Source: Caldilineaceae bacterium (GTDB lineage Bacteria; Chloroflexota; Anaerolineae; Caldilineales; Caldilineaceae). Taken from it: a stretch of 64,000 nucleotides of DNA. The DNA is taken from NCBI GenBank assembly GCA_020634755.1, contig JACKBC010000002.1:1-64000 (forward strand), given 5' to 3'. Positions 18,484-28,700 of this stretch are shown here, piece by piece. The notes under the pieces were generated by a model, which saw nothing but the letters and a program-made list of their open reading frames with translations, was not told where the DNA came from and made no database searches. How positions within the stretch are numbered: the first letter of the stretch is position 1; the number at the start of each line of letters is the position of its first letter. Both the position numbers and the translations under genes were made by a program.

Positions 18484-19902
18484 CTATTGCACAGCATCTA
18501 ATACGCTATTAATAGCCTGCACAAAAGATTCAGCAGGCAGGGCGCCGGGAATAATGCGGCCTTGGCCACCCACCATGACAATAAAGGTAGGCGTTCCCTG
18601 TACATAAGGGCGTCCGGCGGTAAAGTCTTCCTGAACACGCGCCATGGCGTCGTCGCCGGCCAAACAGCTCTCAAAATCGGCCATATTTAAATCCAACTGC
18701 GTGGCCAAATCGAGGAAAACAGGCGTGGGATCGCTGATGGACCATGCTTGCACATTTTCAAAGAGCAGTTCATGCATTTCCCAAAATTTATCTTGGTCAG
18801 CGGCACATTCAGCCGCGGCCCCTGCGGCAGGCGCTTGGGGGTGAATATTCAGCGGGAAATGCTTAAAGACCCAGCGCACTTTGCCCGTGTCGACAAATTC
18901 CTCATCCAATACGGGCTGCGTCTCTACTACATGGCGGCCACAAAATGGGCATTGGAAATCAGAATATTCGATTACAACTACGGGCGCATCTACGTCCCCG
19001 CGATATTCATCACCGGCCATGGTATAGCCGGGTCGCTCGGGATCTGGGGCAAGCCCTTCTGCCGTGGCCCAATAGGGAATTTCGTTGTCCCCACCATCCT
19101 CGGATGCCGTGGCGTCGGCGGGAGCTTCCCCGGCAATCATGGCATCCAACCAGGCCTGAAAGCGATCAAAAGGCTGAGCGCCCACCAGGTCATAGGCATC
19201 ACCCGTTTCTTCGTTGACAAAATGAAAGCTGGGTGTGCCTTGAAAGTTAAGCGCGCGCGCATCTGCATACGCGGTATCGATGAGCGTATCCACATCCCCG
19301 GTGTTCAAACAGGCGTCAAAATCGGCTTTGTCAACATCAACCTGTAGGGCCAAGCCGTCAAAAAAGTCAGACGGATCGGGCAAGCTGGCCCACTGATCTT
19401 GAGTTTCAAAGAGCAGATTGTGCATCTGCCAAAAGGCGGAAGGACTTTGCTTGGCGGCACAAAGCGCAATCACTGAAGCCGCACGCGCGTTGGGATGAAT
19501 TTGGTCCAAGGGGAAATCTTTGAAAACCACCTTGACCTGACCGCTCTTTACATACATGTCATCAAGGCTGGCCTCAGTCTGAGAAACGTAGCGGCGGCAA
19601 AACGGACACTGATAGTCCGAATATTCATACATGGTAATCGGGGCATTGGGGTTACCGCGATACACATACCCTTCTTCGGTATAGCCGGTGGGGATGCCAT
19701 TGAACATCTCACTATTGCTATCCATTACTTCTACTGGGGCGGCATCCGCAGCCTGATTGGTCTCTGGGCTGACAGTGCTTCCTTCTGGCGTTAGCATCGG
19801 CATGGTACATGCGCCTAACCAAAGTGCGGCAAGCAAAATGCCTGCCAAGGCGCTAATTCTAAACCCTGCCGAATGTTCTCCCCGTACGGCTCGTAAATTC
19901 AT
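18484..19902 (-). CDS. Lipoprotein with two DsbA-like thioredoxin domains
   Basis: A 472-residue exported lipoprotein whose signal ends in LGAC, a lipobox. Two DsbA/thioredoxin-fold domains follow in tandem. The first has YSDYQCPFCRRYV (about residues 93-105), the second YSDFQCPFCGRHV (about 312-324). Each has a CPFC active site and the later FKDFPL or FKHFPLNIHPQA motif with a cis-Pro region further on (GTPSFHF, GTPTFIV). The duplicated halves are about 200 residues each. It should form or shuffle disulfides outside the membrane, perhaps in the Cys-containing exported proteins encoded nearby. GGAGGG just before the ATG supports the start. Single-domain DsbA lipoproteins are common; the fused double is less so. 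Confidence 0.9.
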   Translation of the reverse strand: MNLRAVRGEHSAGFRISALAGILLAALWLGACTMPMLTPEGSTVSPETNQAADAAPVEVMDSNSEMFNGIPTGYTEEGYVYRGNPNAPITMYEYSDYQCPFCRRYVSQTEASLDDMYVKSGQVKVVFKDFPLDQIHPNARAASVIALCAAKQSPSAFWQMHNLLFETQDQWASLPDPSDFFDGLALQVDVDKADFDACLNTGDVDTLIDTAYADARALNFQGTPSFHFVNEETGDAYDLVGAQPFDRFQAWLDAMIAGEAPADATASEDGGDNEIPYWATAEGLAPDPERPGYTMAGDEYRGDVDAPVVVIEYSDFQCPFCGRHVVETQPVLDEEFVDTGKVRWVFKHFPLNIHPQAPAAGAAAECAADQDKFWEMHELLFENVQAWSISDPTPVFLDLATQLDLNMADFESCLAGDDAMARVQEDFTAGRPYVQGTPTFIVMVGGQGRIIPGALPAESFVQAINSVLDAVQ

Positions 19903-20140
19903 AGTCCCTCCACATGTTACTCACAAGAATGCTCTCTTTACGCTCTGTTTCCACCCCTCATGAGCGTTAACAAAATCATCCGGTATTCAGAAACCGGATT
20001 TTTGGCAAAAACTCAGTTTCTAGGTTTACCGGAGTTGATTGTCAACGTTCATTGGCGCAGAAATAAACGCAGCAATGATTTGAGTATACATGTACTATAT
20101 CATGGTATGGTCAATGTTAGGTAATATTAAATGCGAGATT
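19903..20140. other. Gene-free spacer with an isolated hairpin
   Basis: No gene is seen between the DsbA start and the IS630-like remnant. A hairpin with ATCCGGT/ACCGGAT arms and a following T run at 19978-20003 resembles a plus-strand terminator, but no plus-strand gene precedes it. Confidence 0.4.
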
Positions 20141-20181
20141 AAAAAATCGGCAACCCGCTCAATTCTAGGGGGATTGCCGAT
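20141..20181 (-). terminator. Rho-independent terminator of HTH gene
   Basis: On the minus strand 8-bp arms ATCGGCAA/TTGCCGAT with a 20-nt loop are followed by six T residues, 25 nt after the stop of the IS630-like HTH gene. Confidence 0.7.
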
Positions 20182-20206
20182 TGGAATCGTATGTTGCGGT
20201 CTGGAG

Positions 20207-20665
20207 TTAAAACCATTTCTGGTTAGATGCAGACAGGATGCTGTTAGATTGGATAATCTGGCGCACGGTTTCTACGCTGATCCCTTCTACAATGCCTTCT
20301 TCAATAAGATAATGGCGTAGACGCTGTAGAGACCATCTGGAAAATTGCTGTCCCAGATGCCGTGGATTGGAAGTCGCCACCCGCAAGATATCGCGTCTTT
20401 GTCGCTCTGTAAAGAGCGGCGGGCGTCCCGGTGACTTTCCGCTGCGCAAGCCGTCCAGTCCACTTTCGTTAAAGCGATGAATCCACTTGCGCACATTAAT
20501 GGGGTGCAGATCGACCTCTTCGCTAATCTCTGGCACCCGCTTTCCTTGGGCGGAAAGTTGGACAATGAGTAAACGATTGGCCGGCAGATCCTTTTCTTCG
20601 TCGTACATCAGCTCCGCAATCTGCTTTTTCTCGGGGTCACGTAATTTACGTACATACAGTGCCAT
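20207..20665 (-). CDS. IS630-type helix-turn-helix protein, catalytic part absent
   Basis: A 152-residue protein equal to the N-terminal DNA-binding half of IS630-family transposases. An HTH region (LLIVQLSAQGKRVPEISEEVDLHPINVRKWIHRF) is followed by the family's linker (GLDGLRSGKSPGRPPLFTERQR) and a second winged helix (GQQFSRWSLQRLRHYLIEEGI ... SVETVRQII). It stops before the DDE nuclease domain, and no DDE sequence was recognised downstream. It is either a transposase remnant or a domesticated regulator. AAGGA upstream of the ATG, a terminator downstream and repeated half-sites upstream (20754-20793) favour a gene that is still expressed. Confidence 0.75.
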   Translation of the reverse strand: MALYVRKLRDPEKKQIAELMYDEEKDLPANRLLIVQLSAQGKRVPEISEEVDLHPINVRKWIHRFNESGLDGLRSGKSPGRPPLFTERQRRDILRVATSNPRHLGQQFSRWSLQRLRHYLIEEGIVEGISVETVRQIIQSNSILSASNQKWF

Positions 20666-20751
20666 ATCTCTTTTTCCTTACAATCAATTGGCGTATCACG
20701 CTAGGCAAGTTCTATATGAAATGAATTTTATCATCTAGAAAAACCTATTGG

Positions 20752-20795
20752 AATAGTACCAATGGGTGATTGTAAGGTAGTACCAAGGTACTATT
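20752..20795. promoter_or_regulatory. Repeated TAGTACC half-sites upstream of HTH gene
   Basis: TAGTACC occurs at 20754-20760 and 20778-20784 and its complement GGTACTA at 20787-20793; the outer pair extends to 9-bp inverted arms (20752-20760 and 20787-20795). Their position, 90-130 nt before the HTH gene start, would suit an operator for that protein, or they may be remnants of insertion-sequence ends. Confidence 0.4.
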
Positions 20796-20894
20796 GACAA
20801 ATGCTAAGTATGGGGCGGTGAATCCCACAGCTGTATCTAGCAGCTCGATTTGGCGTGGGGAATCTATGGCTTATTTATAGCGGCGAACCCAATC

Positions 20895-20936
20895 AAAAAA
20901 GGGAAGCCCATCAAATTCAGACAGGCTTCCCTTTTT
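20895..20936. terminator. Bidirectional terminator-like hairpin
   Basis: GGGAAGCC (20901-20908) and GGCTTCCC (20924-20931) are preceded by an A run and followed by a T run, so it could act on either strand. No gene end lies immediately beside it. Confidence 0.6.
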
Positions 20937-20944
20937 AGAGTTTA

Positions 20945-21047
20945 TTACGACTTACGCAATAGACGCTGGCTTATCCAATATACGCTAGCTGGGCCTGTCG
21001 AAGCCATACATTCATCTTTCGACAGACCAAGGTGCGTAAGTCCTATT
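20945..21047. repeat. ACTTACGCA-type inverted-repeat element
   Basis: ACTTACGCA at the left and TGCGTAAGT at the right bound about 100 bp, with an internal CCTGTCGAAGCC/TTTCGACAGACC partial pair. The same ends recur at several intergenic places in the window. The rest of 20796-21135 has no gene that I can support. Confidence 0.6.
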
Positions 21048-21135
21048 TATATTTTACATAATGCTATATTACATAATAACAATGGGGCATCAGAAGCATG
21101 GTGAGGCAGAACCATGACGTTGCTGAATGAGTCTC

Positions 21136-21633
21136 TTACCCCAAGACTTCCAGATCAGGCGCCCAGCGTCGCAGCAATGCCTGGCAGCGGGCCAAGATCA
21201 CATCTGCCGAAGTCGTCATACTCAGAATCGCGTCGGCTCCGGCGCGCAAGGCCTGAATTCGCCATTCAATCGTGCGCTCGTCTGTCAAAAGTACGAGTGG
21301 CGCCCGGCTCCCCAGGCGAATACGATAGAGTGCGGGCTGCAATTCTTTTTTGGCCGCGTCAAACGATTCGAGCAGAATCAGATCGAAACAGAGCATCTGC
21401 TCCAATGGTAATTCAGTACCGTTTACAATCCACACGTCCATCCCGGCCCGCGCAAAACGCTCGACCAAATAATTTAGTCGATATTGGGGCTTTGTGCCGG
21501 CAGGTCGTAACCATGCCACTCTGGCATTCATTCCGGGGAGTCGCGTCGGTAAGCTGGATGAGTTCAGGGCAGAGGCGCTTGTCATTGTCATGTATGTAAG
21601 TGGTGTTCTATGGTTGATGGATGTCATATTCAT
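21136..21633 (-). CDS. Orphan degenerate receiver-like (REC) protein
   Basis: Up to 165 residues; residues about 36-160 look like a response-regulator receiver fold. The phosphoacceptor position of the usual DLILLD strand reads FDLILLES, with Glu in place of Asp. The conserved Lys of the late KP motif is replaced (ADAILSMTTSADV). The final helix LARCQALLRRWAP is typical of REC domains. There is no output domain and no histidine kinase nearby. It would therefore be a phosphorylation-independent pseudo-receiver, or a protein interaction module. The start is uncertain; a second Met at residue 35 (21531) is as likely. Confidence 0.6.
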   Translation of the reverse strand: MNMTSINHRTPLTYMTMTSASALNSSSLPTRLPGMNARVAWLRPAGTKPQYRLNYLVERFARAGMDVWIVNGTELPLEQMLCFDLILLESFDAAKKELQPALYRIRLGSRAPLVLLTDERTIEWRIQALRAGADAILSMTTSADVILARCQALLRRWAPDLEVLG

Positions 21634-21875
21634 AGTGGTTATGATACCGATTGTTAGACTTCACGGAACCGAAATACCGATTAAATTATATGATGACTGG
21701 CCTTGGAATACAACCCCAAATACTTACTCGTTGCTTACAATCGCGATCCACAATAACAGCATCAGTACACCAGAATGGAGTTGGCGTCCTAAGCGTCAGT
21801 CTCGTCTGCTGAATCTGACGCAGCCTATGCGCTTGCATTCTCCTGAGCATGAAAGTGTGCTCTATTTGGAGACAG
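21634..21875. other. Gene-free spacer
   Basis: No convincing gene is seen on either strand between the pseudo-receiver start and the hairpin at 21876. A plus-strand open frame here has no recognisable protein features. Confidence 0.5.
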
Positions 21876-21910
21876 CAGAGGTGCGGCCCCCATTGAAAGC
21901 CGCACCTCTG
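21876..21910. terminator. Strong hairpin after SdrD_B-type gene
   Basis: Twelve-base perfect arms CAGAGGTGCGGC/GCCGCACCTCTG with an 11-nt loop lie 34 nt downstream of the minus-strand surface-protein gene. There is no clear T tract, so termination is likely but not certain. Confidence 0.6.
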
Positions 21911-21943
21911 AACAAGTATATTTCAACCACAACCTGTGGTTCG

Positions 21944-24900
21944 CTACCGTATGACAACCGGCAGCATAAAATGGAATTGCTCATCTGCATTGGTCACAGG
22001 TTCGGGGGTGACGCGGATGGGGCCATATTGATTCACTTTGCCCTCCACCTCAATTTCAACCAACCAGATATATATATCCGCCAATGCAGGGTCCACTTCT
22101 GGATCATAGGGAATCACCGTACCGTATGAGCCACCTTGGGGGCCTTTGGCCGTAATCGTGCTGGTGGTCAACTGGACTGCATCTTCAAAGGTTTCACCCA
22201 AGCCGCGATAGATGTGGAAACCGAGCGTATCAATCTCGGCCGAGGTCACCCAGCTAACAGCAATACTGTTGCCCTGCTGAACGGCTGTAAAACTTTCCAG
22301 CACCACAAGTTTAGGATCATCTGGCTCATTGACCGGCACAACGAAGCCAAAATCGACTGTCAAGTTGGAGTTCATATCCGCCGCAAAGCCGCCCTTGGCC
22401 GAACCCTGATCGGGCTCGCCCTGGACCTCTGCCTCGATGGCCAAGATAATGACGCCACTGTAGATCCCGTTTACCTGCGGATCCGGATCGTCAATCCCGT
22501 TATCGTTACTATCGGAATCGGAATTGGGGTTCACCTCGGTCGGTCCACTGCTCACCAAGTCAAACAGAGCGCCGCCCGCCTGAAAATTACTGGGCGCCAC
22601 CTGCACCACATATTCGCCAGGCAACAAATTGTCGAACAAATAGTAGCCGAGAGAATCGGTCGTCATGACGCGGGGCTTGCCATCCGCATCTAACACCGGC
22701 GTCAGGTCAGAATTGAGTAGGTTGAGCACCACACCACTTATGCCCTGCTCACCGGTATCAAACACACCGTTGTCGTAAAATCCGCCTTCACCATTATCGC
22801 TCCACACCCGGTTGCCCAGACTCATAATGGGCACAAAGCCAAAGTCGATCACCAAGGTTTCTCCGTCAGCCAGGTCAGTGTTTACCTCAATCGGAGTCGT
22901 GTTCAAAACCCCGTTTGGACCTATGACATCAAGCGTATATCGACCGGGTTCTATATCCAGAAATTCAAAGTACCCAGTTTCATCGGTGGTCACCGTCATG
23001 CCATTGCTTAGTTTGACCGTTACGCCGGCATAGATCCTTTCCCCCGGATCAATTTTGCCGTTACGATTGATATCCTCAAAAACATGGCCTGTGATTTTGG
23101 CCAATATGCGGGCGTCAAAGAAATCTTGATCCACAACGTGGTTGCCATTGGTTATGCGGATGCCCGAAATTACATTATCCGTGCCTCCATCTGCATCACT
23201 AATGCTCACATAACCCGTGGGATCCGTTTCGGTCACGCTGTAGATACCATCGGGCAAGTTTTCAAAAATAAAGAACCCATCGGTGTCTGTGGTTGTGGTC
23301 AGCCCATTGCTTAGCCGAATGACCACATTGGGTATGGGTGTTTCGCCCTCATCGACTTGGCCATTCTTGTTGCGGTCGTACCAGACATGCCCGCTTAGGG
23401 AGCCCAGTTCTTGCGAAACCCGTACTGCATCTGTATCAGAAGGCTCGGGCAAATCGGGCAATACCACACCATTTTCATCTGTTGGCTTTGCTTTGGCCGT
23501 GGCCGTGTTCTGCAAGTTGCCCGCAATTGTCGTCTCAAAGTAATAGACGAGTTTAGCGCCAGGCGCCAAGGGTGTCGTTCCGCTCAGCCGCGTCATATCG
23601 GCTTGATCAATGCTCAATGGCCCATCCACCACCGTAATCGAGTCTAGATAGGTATCGCCCACATTGGTCACCACAAAACAGTAGGTAATGTTGTCGCCAT
23701 TGGCGCCAGTCACCGCAATGCCGCCAGGGCAAGAGACACCGCTATCGTGCCCCAGATAGACACTTTTGTCCAGCTGAATGCCGGGGCCAGACACATCGAC
23801 CTCGGCCGTATCTTTGTCCGACGGATTGGCCAGGCCGGGAATATCGGCGCCATTCTGCTCGGTGGGATTGCCGGATGTGGTGGCCTCATTGACAATATCC
23901 TGATTGATGCTAGCCTCATAATAGTAGACAAGCTTGCCATTAGGCGCCAGCGGAGTTGAGCCACTGAGCAGGGTCATATCGGCCCTTGTGATTCCCAAGG
24001 CGCCATCGCTCACCGAAATATCATTTAAATAGGTGTCGCCCGTATTCTGCACTTCAAAACAGAAGGTCACATCGGCGGGATTGGTGCCCGTGGCCAGTTC
24101 GACGCCCGGACAGCCGGCGCCACCATCGTGGCCAGCATATACCGTTTTGTTGAGCACAATGGCCGGCGCCGCTTTGATGACGCGCGCCGTATCGGTGGCA
24201 GACGGCTCAGTCAGACCCGGCAGATCCTCACCAGCCGCATTGGTCGGATTGGCCGCCACCGTGGCCGTATTAAGCAACGTAGTGCTGATAGCCGTTTCAT
24301 AATAGTAAACAATGGAGGCTCCCGGCGCCAGCGGCGTCGTCCCGCTCTTCTGCGTCATATTGGCCTGATTGATGCCCAGCGTATTGTCCGTCAATTGAAT
24401 CGTGTTAAGATATGTATCGCCCGTATTGGTCACGCTAAAACAGTAGGTAACTTGCGTATTCGAGCCCCCGGTCGCCACTTCTCCACCGGGACAATTGGCG
24501 CCACCGTTGTGGCCGATATAGACCGTCTTGGCCAGCGTAATGGCCGGCGCAACCTTATCCACGCGCGCGGTGTCGGTGGCGCTGGGGTTCTCCAAACCAG
24601 GCAAATCCACCCCATTTTCATCGGTTGGATTGCCCGAGGCTGTGGCCGTGTTGGTCAAATCATTTTGAATGGTCGCAGCATAGTAGTAAACCAGACTGGC
24701 GCCGGGGGCCAACGGCATGGTCCCACTCAAAAGCGTCATGTCGGCTTGCGTAATGCCCAGGTCATCATCAATGACGGTCACATCGCTCAGATAGAAGCTG
24801 CCCGTGTTGGTGACCCGAAAACAGTAGGTCACCGCCGCGCCAGTGGCGCCGATGGACAGCTCGCCACCGGGGCAGCCAGCACCGCTATTATGCCCCAGAT

Positions 24901-25477
24901 AGACTGTTTTTTGCAGCGTAATGCCCGTGCGCGCAAAACCAAAATCAATATCAGTACGGTCCGCCACAAATTGGCCTTCAACCACATACATGGGATTGGA
25001 CCCAATGGTATCTGCCGTGGTCAGCGCATAGTTTTCCAGCGGCTGGCCCGTACCAAAATTGGATGCGGGAATCTCCACCCAGTGAAAAATCGTGGGGCCA
25101 AAGTCTACATCAAATGTATACCATCCCTGCTCTACCTCGGTGGTGCTGGGATTGTCCCCGGTTAGCATGGAGGTCAGCAATTCATCATCGCCCCCCGGCT
25201 CAAAGATGCCATCACCATCATCCAGGTATAGGCGCACCAACACGTTGTTGATCCCTTCTTCCCCTACATCATAGACACCGTTGAGGTTGACATCGTGCCA
25301 CACAAAGTCACCCAGCGTCGATTCGCCAATGGGGTCTTCGGGCCCATAGAGCGCGTCGGCGCGTGGTGATGCCGCCTGGGCTGGCTGCCCCCAGCTCCAG
25401 GAAATCGCTAGCAGCAAGGCAACCATGAAAGCGAGGCCACGCCATCGTACTGATTGTTGTCTGATTTGAATCATCAT
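21944..25477 (-). CDS. Exported SdrD_B / DUF11-repeat surface protein
   Basis: The start at 25477 (ATGATG, preceded by AAGGGAA) gives a signal peptide ending PAQAA. An SdrD_B-like domain (GDFVWHDVNLNGVYDVGEEG) follows. Then come four near-identical repeats of about 110 residues, each with YLGH/YIGH/YAGH, an xxCPGG-type Cys, TYCF, a V-N-T-G-(D/S)-x-YL motif and a final PSxxDTARV-like segment. Three further SdrD_B domains follow (SGHVWYDRNKNGQVD, GHVFEDINRNGKID, GNRVWSDNGEGGFYD). The last module (VVLESFTAVQQGNSIAVSWVT) also ends the giant Asp-rich protein at 36633, and the tail is FMLPVVIR. Paired Cys in each repeat suggest disulfides. It is probably an adhesin or cell-surface scaffold. It lies downstream of two C25 peptidases on the same strand. 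Confidence 0.88.
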   Translation of the reverse strand: MMIQIRQQSVRWRGLAFMVALLLAISWSWGQPAQAASPRADALYGPEDPIGESTLGDFVWHDVNLNGVYDVGEEGINNVLVRLYLDDGDGIFEPGGDDELLTSMLTGDNPSTTEVEQGWYTFDVDFGPTIFHWVEIPASNFGTGQPLENYALTTADTIGSNPMYVVEGQFVADRTDIDFGFARTGITLQKTVYLGHNSGAGCPGGELSIGATGAAVTYCFRVTNTGSFYLSDVTVIDDDLGITQADMTLLSGTMPLAPGASLVYYYAATIQNDLTNTATASGNPTDENGVDLPGLENPSATDTARVDKVAPAITLAKTVYIGHNGGANCPGGEVATGGSNTQVTYCFSVTNTGDTYLNTIQLTDNTLGINQANMTQKSGTTPLAPGASIVYYYETAISTTLLNTATVAANPTNAAGEDLPGLTEPSATDTARVIKAAPAIVLNKTVYAGHDGGAGCPGVELATGTNPADVTFCFEVQNTGDTYLNDISVSDGALGITRADMTLLSGSTPLAPNGKLVYYYEASINQDIVNEATTSGNPTEQNGADIPGLANPSDKDTAEVDVSGPGIQLDKSVYLGHDSGVSCPGGIAVTGANGDNITYCFVVTNVGDTYLDSITVVDGPLSIDQADMTRLSGTTPLAPGAKLVYYFETTIAGNLQNTATAKAKPTDENGVVLPDLPEPSDTDAVRVSQELGSLSGHVWYDRNKNGQVDEGETPIPNVVIRLSNGLTTTTDTDGFFIFENLPDGIYSVTETDPTGYVSISDADGGTDNVISGIRITNGNHVVDQDFFDARILAKITGHVFEDINRNGKIDPGERIYAGVTVKLSNGMTVTTDETGYFEFLDIEPGRYTLDVIGPNGVLNTTPIEVNTDLADGETLVIDFGFVPIMSLGNRVWSDNGEGGFYDNGVFDTGEQGISGVVLNLLNSDLTPVLDADGKPRVMTTDSLGYYLFDNLLPGEYVVQVAPSNFQAGGALFDLVSSGPTEVNPNSDSDSNDNGIDDPDPQVNGIYSGVIILAIEAEVQGEPDQGSAKGGFAADMNSNLTVDFGFVVPVNEPDDPKLVVLESFTAVQQGNSIAVSWVTSAEIDTLGFHIYRGLGETFEDAVQLTTSTITAKGPQGGSYGTVIPYDPEVDPALADIYIWLVEIEVEGKVNQYGPIRVTPEPVTNADEQFHFMLPVVIR

Positions 25478-25564
25478 ACTATTTTCCCTTCCCTCAGCGG
25501 GGGATTTGTTCCAACCAAGGTGCAATATTTGCTCTCTAGTGGAACCCAAGCCATTTAGCATTTG

Positions 25565-25632
25565 TCCGTAAATTCTCTGTGCCAAACCGAGCTGCCCACT
25601 ATACTGATAGAATTCATAGCCAAATTTACGGA
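25565..25632. repeat. Inverted repeat between peptidase and surface-protein genes
   Basis: Ten-base perfect arms TCCGTAAATT (25565-25574) and AATTTACGGA (25623-25632) are separated by 48 nt in the gap between the second C25 peptidase gene and the SdrD_B-type gene. The role is unknown. Confidence 0.45.
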
Positions 25633-25705
25633 TAGGATCTTCATTACATTTACGTGGGCCAAAGCGGAAGATGGTGCAAATGTGGGCATATTTTTTGTCA
25701 TGGCC

Positions 25706-28700
25706 CTAATCGCGCATCAAAATCGGCAAAAATTGATGCTGTATATCTACAACTGGCTCACGGCCAGCACTGCGCACAGTGAGGGCTGGATCACCAAAAA
25801 GCACAAAGGTGTCTAGCAGATCATCATATTTGTTGGCCGGGGCGTGGGCCATCATGTGCATTTTGCCAAAAGTGGTTGCTTCCCCCATTGTGGTCAGCCC
25901 TTGATGAAAAAGCCCCAGGAAAAAACCGGTCTCCAAATAATCATGGCCGCTGGCCAAACCAAACCCCGTGGGTGACCAGCTTGCCACCGCACCATTTTGC
26001 GGCAGACGCACGATCATCTCACCGAAAGCGTCGCTATTGGCTTCGGCCTCGTGAAAAAAGCCCTCCAGACAAGTCATGGCCAACATAATGGGCAAGCGGT
26101 CGGCGTTATGTAACTGGAACAGTGCATCCTGATTGAAAATCTGTTCTTCAGCCCAATACTGCTTGGCCCCGTGGCCCACATAGCTTACAAAAAGCCGGCC
26201 TTCGTTGACTGCATCCACAATCTCTTGGCGACATTGAATCGCCGGTGCGCCGTCTTCACACCCAGCGCCCAGGTAGAGCTTGGTTCTGGCGTATTCCTCG
26301 GGCACCAGCGCCAGACGACCGCTGCTGGTTTCAATATAACCATCGGCAATCGCGTTGGAGAAGTTCTGGAACGCGCCGCCCCCGCCTTCCAAATCGTCGG
26401 CGACAAAGAGGATGCCCTGATTCCAATTGGGGTCGATGGGCGCTTGTTCATAGCGCATGGTCTTTTCCACCATGGCGGCTACATCCGTCGGCGTTTTGGC
26501 CGGAAAGCGCCCAATGGAAAGATCGGGAATCAGATCATCCCCCACAATGGCGGCATAGCGATTGTCTGCCGCAGTTTCCCCCAGGTCTGGGTCCACCATG
26601 GCCAGATATGGCGGCAATAGACTCGGCTCGCTTGTGGTCAAATAACCCAGTGGATCATAGTTGCCGTCGCCCACCAGCAGCACAAAACGAGGGGCTGGCG
26701 CCGGCCAATTGGTATAAGCATATTTCAGAAAATCCTGAATTGCCTGTGCTGAGGCGCGGCCATAATTAAATTGATCATAAATATCCTGCAAGTTGACCAC
26801 CATTACATTCAGTCCGTGTCGGGTGCGATAATCGGCCAGCGGACGAATGGCGTCGACCAAGTCTGGATGCGCAATCATAATGTAGTCGACACTAGTTGAG
26901 ATGGCGCGCAAATCCGTGCTATTAGCTTGCTCTATGGCCAGCGGGGCCAGCTGGTTGGCGGTGGCGCTCACAATATAATGGCGGGCCGTGGCCTGATAAT
27001 CGCTGAAATCAAAGCGTCCATTTTCTACGGCGCCCAGCACCAGCCGCACCTTGGTGGGGTCAGTCACGTCATACGCTTCTACTTCGCTATTATCAAAAGT
27101 GGCAATGCTATATTTCCAATTGCCCGACCCGCGATTCGTAAAGTCAATATGGTTGTCCTGCGCCACCAAGCCGCGGGCATACGTCAATTTGGCCCAATCG
27201 ATGTAGGCCATATCCACTGTTTGGCCAGGTGCGTCATTCACGAGCTGCAAGCGCAATGTGTTTTCACCCGCTTGCAACAGGTTGTGGTCAAAAGTTGTCT
27301 CAAAGGTTTGGTATGTTCGGTCCTCCCAATGCCCTTCGAAAATCTGTGTTCGGTTGAGCAAAATGCGCAAATGGTGCGGTCCGCGCACATTGCCGGCTAG
27401 CGTCACTTGCAGCCGCGCCACAACATTGCCAGAAGTGGCCGGATCCAGATCCATCACAATGTCCTGCTGGCCGGTCAACCCGGCGCCGACAGCCGTAATG
27501 CGCCGGCCATACCAGTGGTCAAAACCCGGCGCCATGGGGAGCGATGAGACGTAGTTGCTATTCTCTTCCATGTGAAGCTGCGTCACGGCCATTGTTTCCG
27601 CCGAGGCTTGCGCCGCCCGGTTGTTGCTGTACTCCTCCATGCGCCGCCCACTCGATTCAGCAGAACGATCTAGTCCCTCTTGCGGCGGTTGCAGCGAGAG
27701 CCAATAGACGTTGGCAGGGGCAAAACGCTCATTTGGCGCTTCGCCATAAAAAAGAATGGCGCTATCTGAACCCCACCCGCCATCTGGTTGTTGGCCCACA
27801 ATGCGAATGGCGATCTCTTGACCGTTGTACATCATGCGTAACTGGGTCGGGTCAACCAGATCTGGCGGAAAACCTGCCGCAACCAGCTCATCATAGGTCA
27901 GCCGATAGATACCGGATTGCGACACCAGCACGCGATAGGCGTCGGCAGGTGGCGTCCATGCCGTCACTTCCTGGCCGGTCAGCGGAAAACCGCGCCAATT
28001 GCGTGCGGCGTTATAATTGAGCAGCAGCCCCCGCATGACTCGCTCAAACGCCTCATCTTCCACAGCCGCTTCACCTGAAGTTTGCGTAACACCTTCGCTA
28101 AAACGAATGGCCACACGCATAAAGCGATGATAGATGAGCTGCCCGGTAACGTGATCAACCTGAAACGGATAGAGGGTAAAGCGCGCTAAGCGCTGGCTGC
28201 GCATAAAGCCCAATTCGGAGATGACGGCGCTCTGCTGCGGATAAATGGCATTCAGCCCATATACATTGGGATCGGGCGCGGTGGGCTCTTCCATAAAGGG
28301 CGTTACGTCGCCTGCGCCCGGTTGGGCAGCCGCCAGTGGGGCTGGGCAAATATTCATGTTGCCAGTCAGCGTCACGCTTTCCATGCTGCGAATCTCGATT
28401 GAAATGTTGCCGCTGGGCGGTGCACCCACCAACCCGACATATATGGGAAGCTGTGGTTCGCCCGGTGTGCTCGACTGTTCATACTCAGGCGCCACAATTT
28501 TTTTGCAAGGACCGGCGGCGCTCATGCCATCGGCAAAGGTGAATTCCGATGTGATCATCTCTACGGTGATCTCGCCGCTGTCATCATCGATATTGAGCGC
28601 CACGTGGGCAGAGGCGCCACTTGGCCCCTCCAGCTGTGGTGATATGCTTTGGCCCAACGCGGACGGCGGCGTTATAAATGGCATGCATAGCGCCAGCACA

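Noticed and set aside
24128..25165. Plus-strand open frame with repeats, opposite the SdrD_B-type gene
   Set aside because: Its repeats only mirror the four protein repeats on the minus strand.
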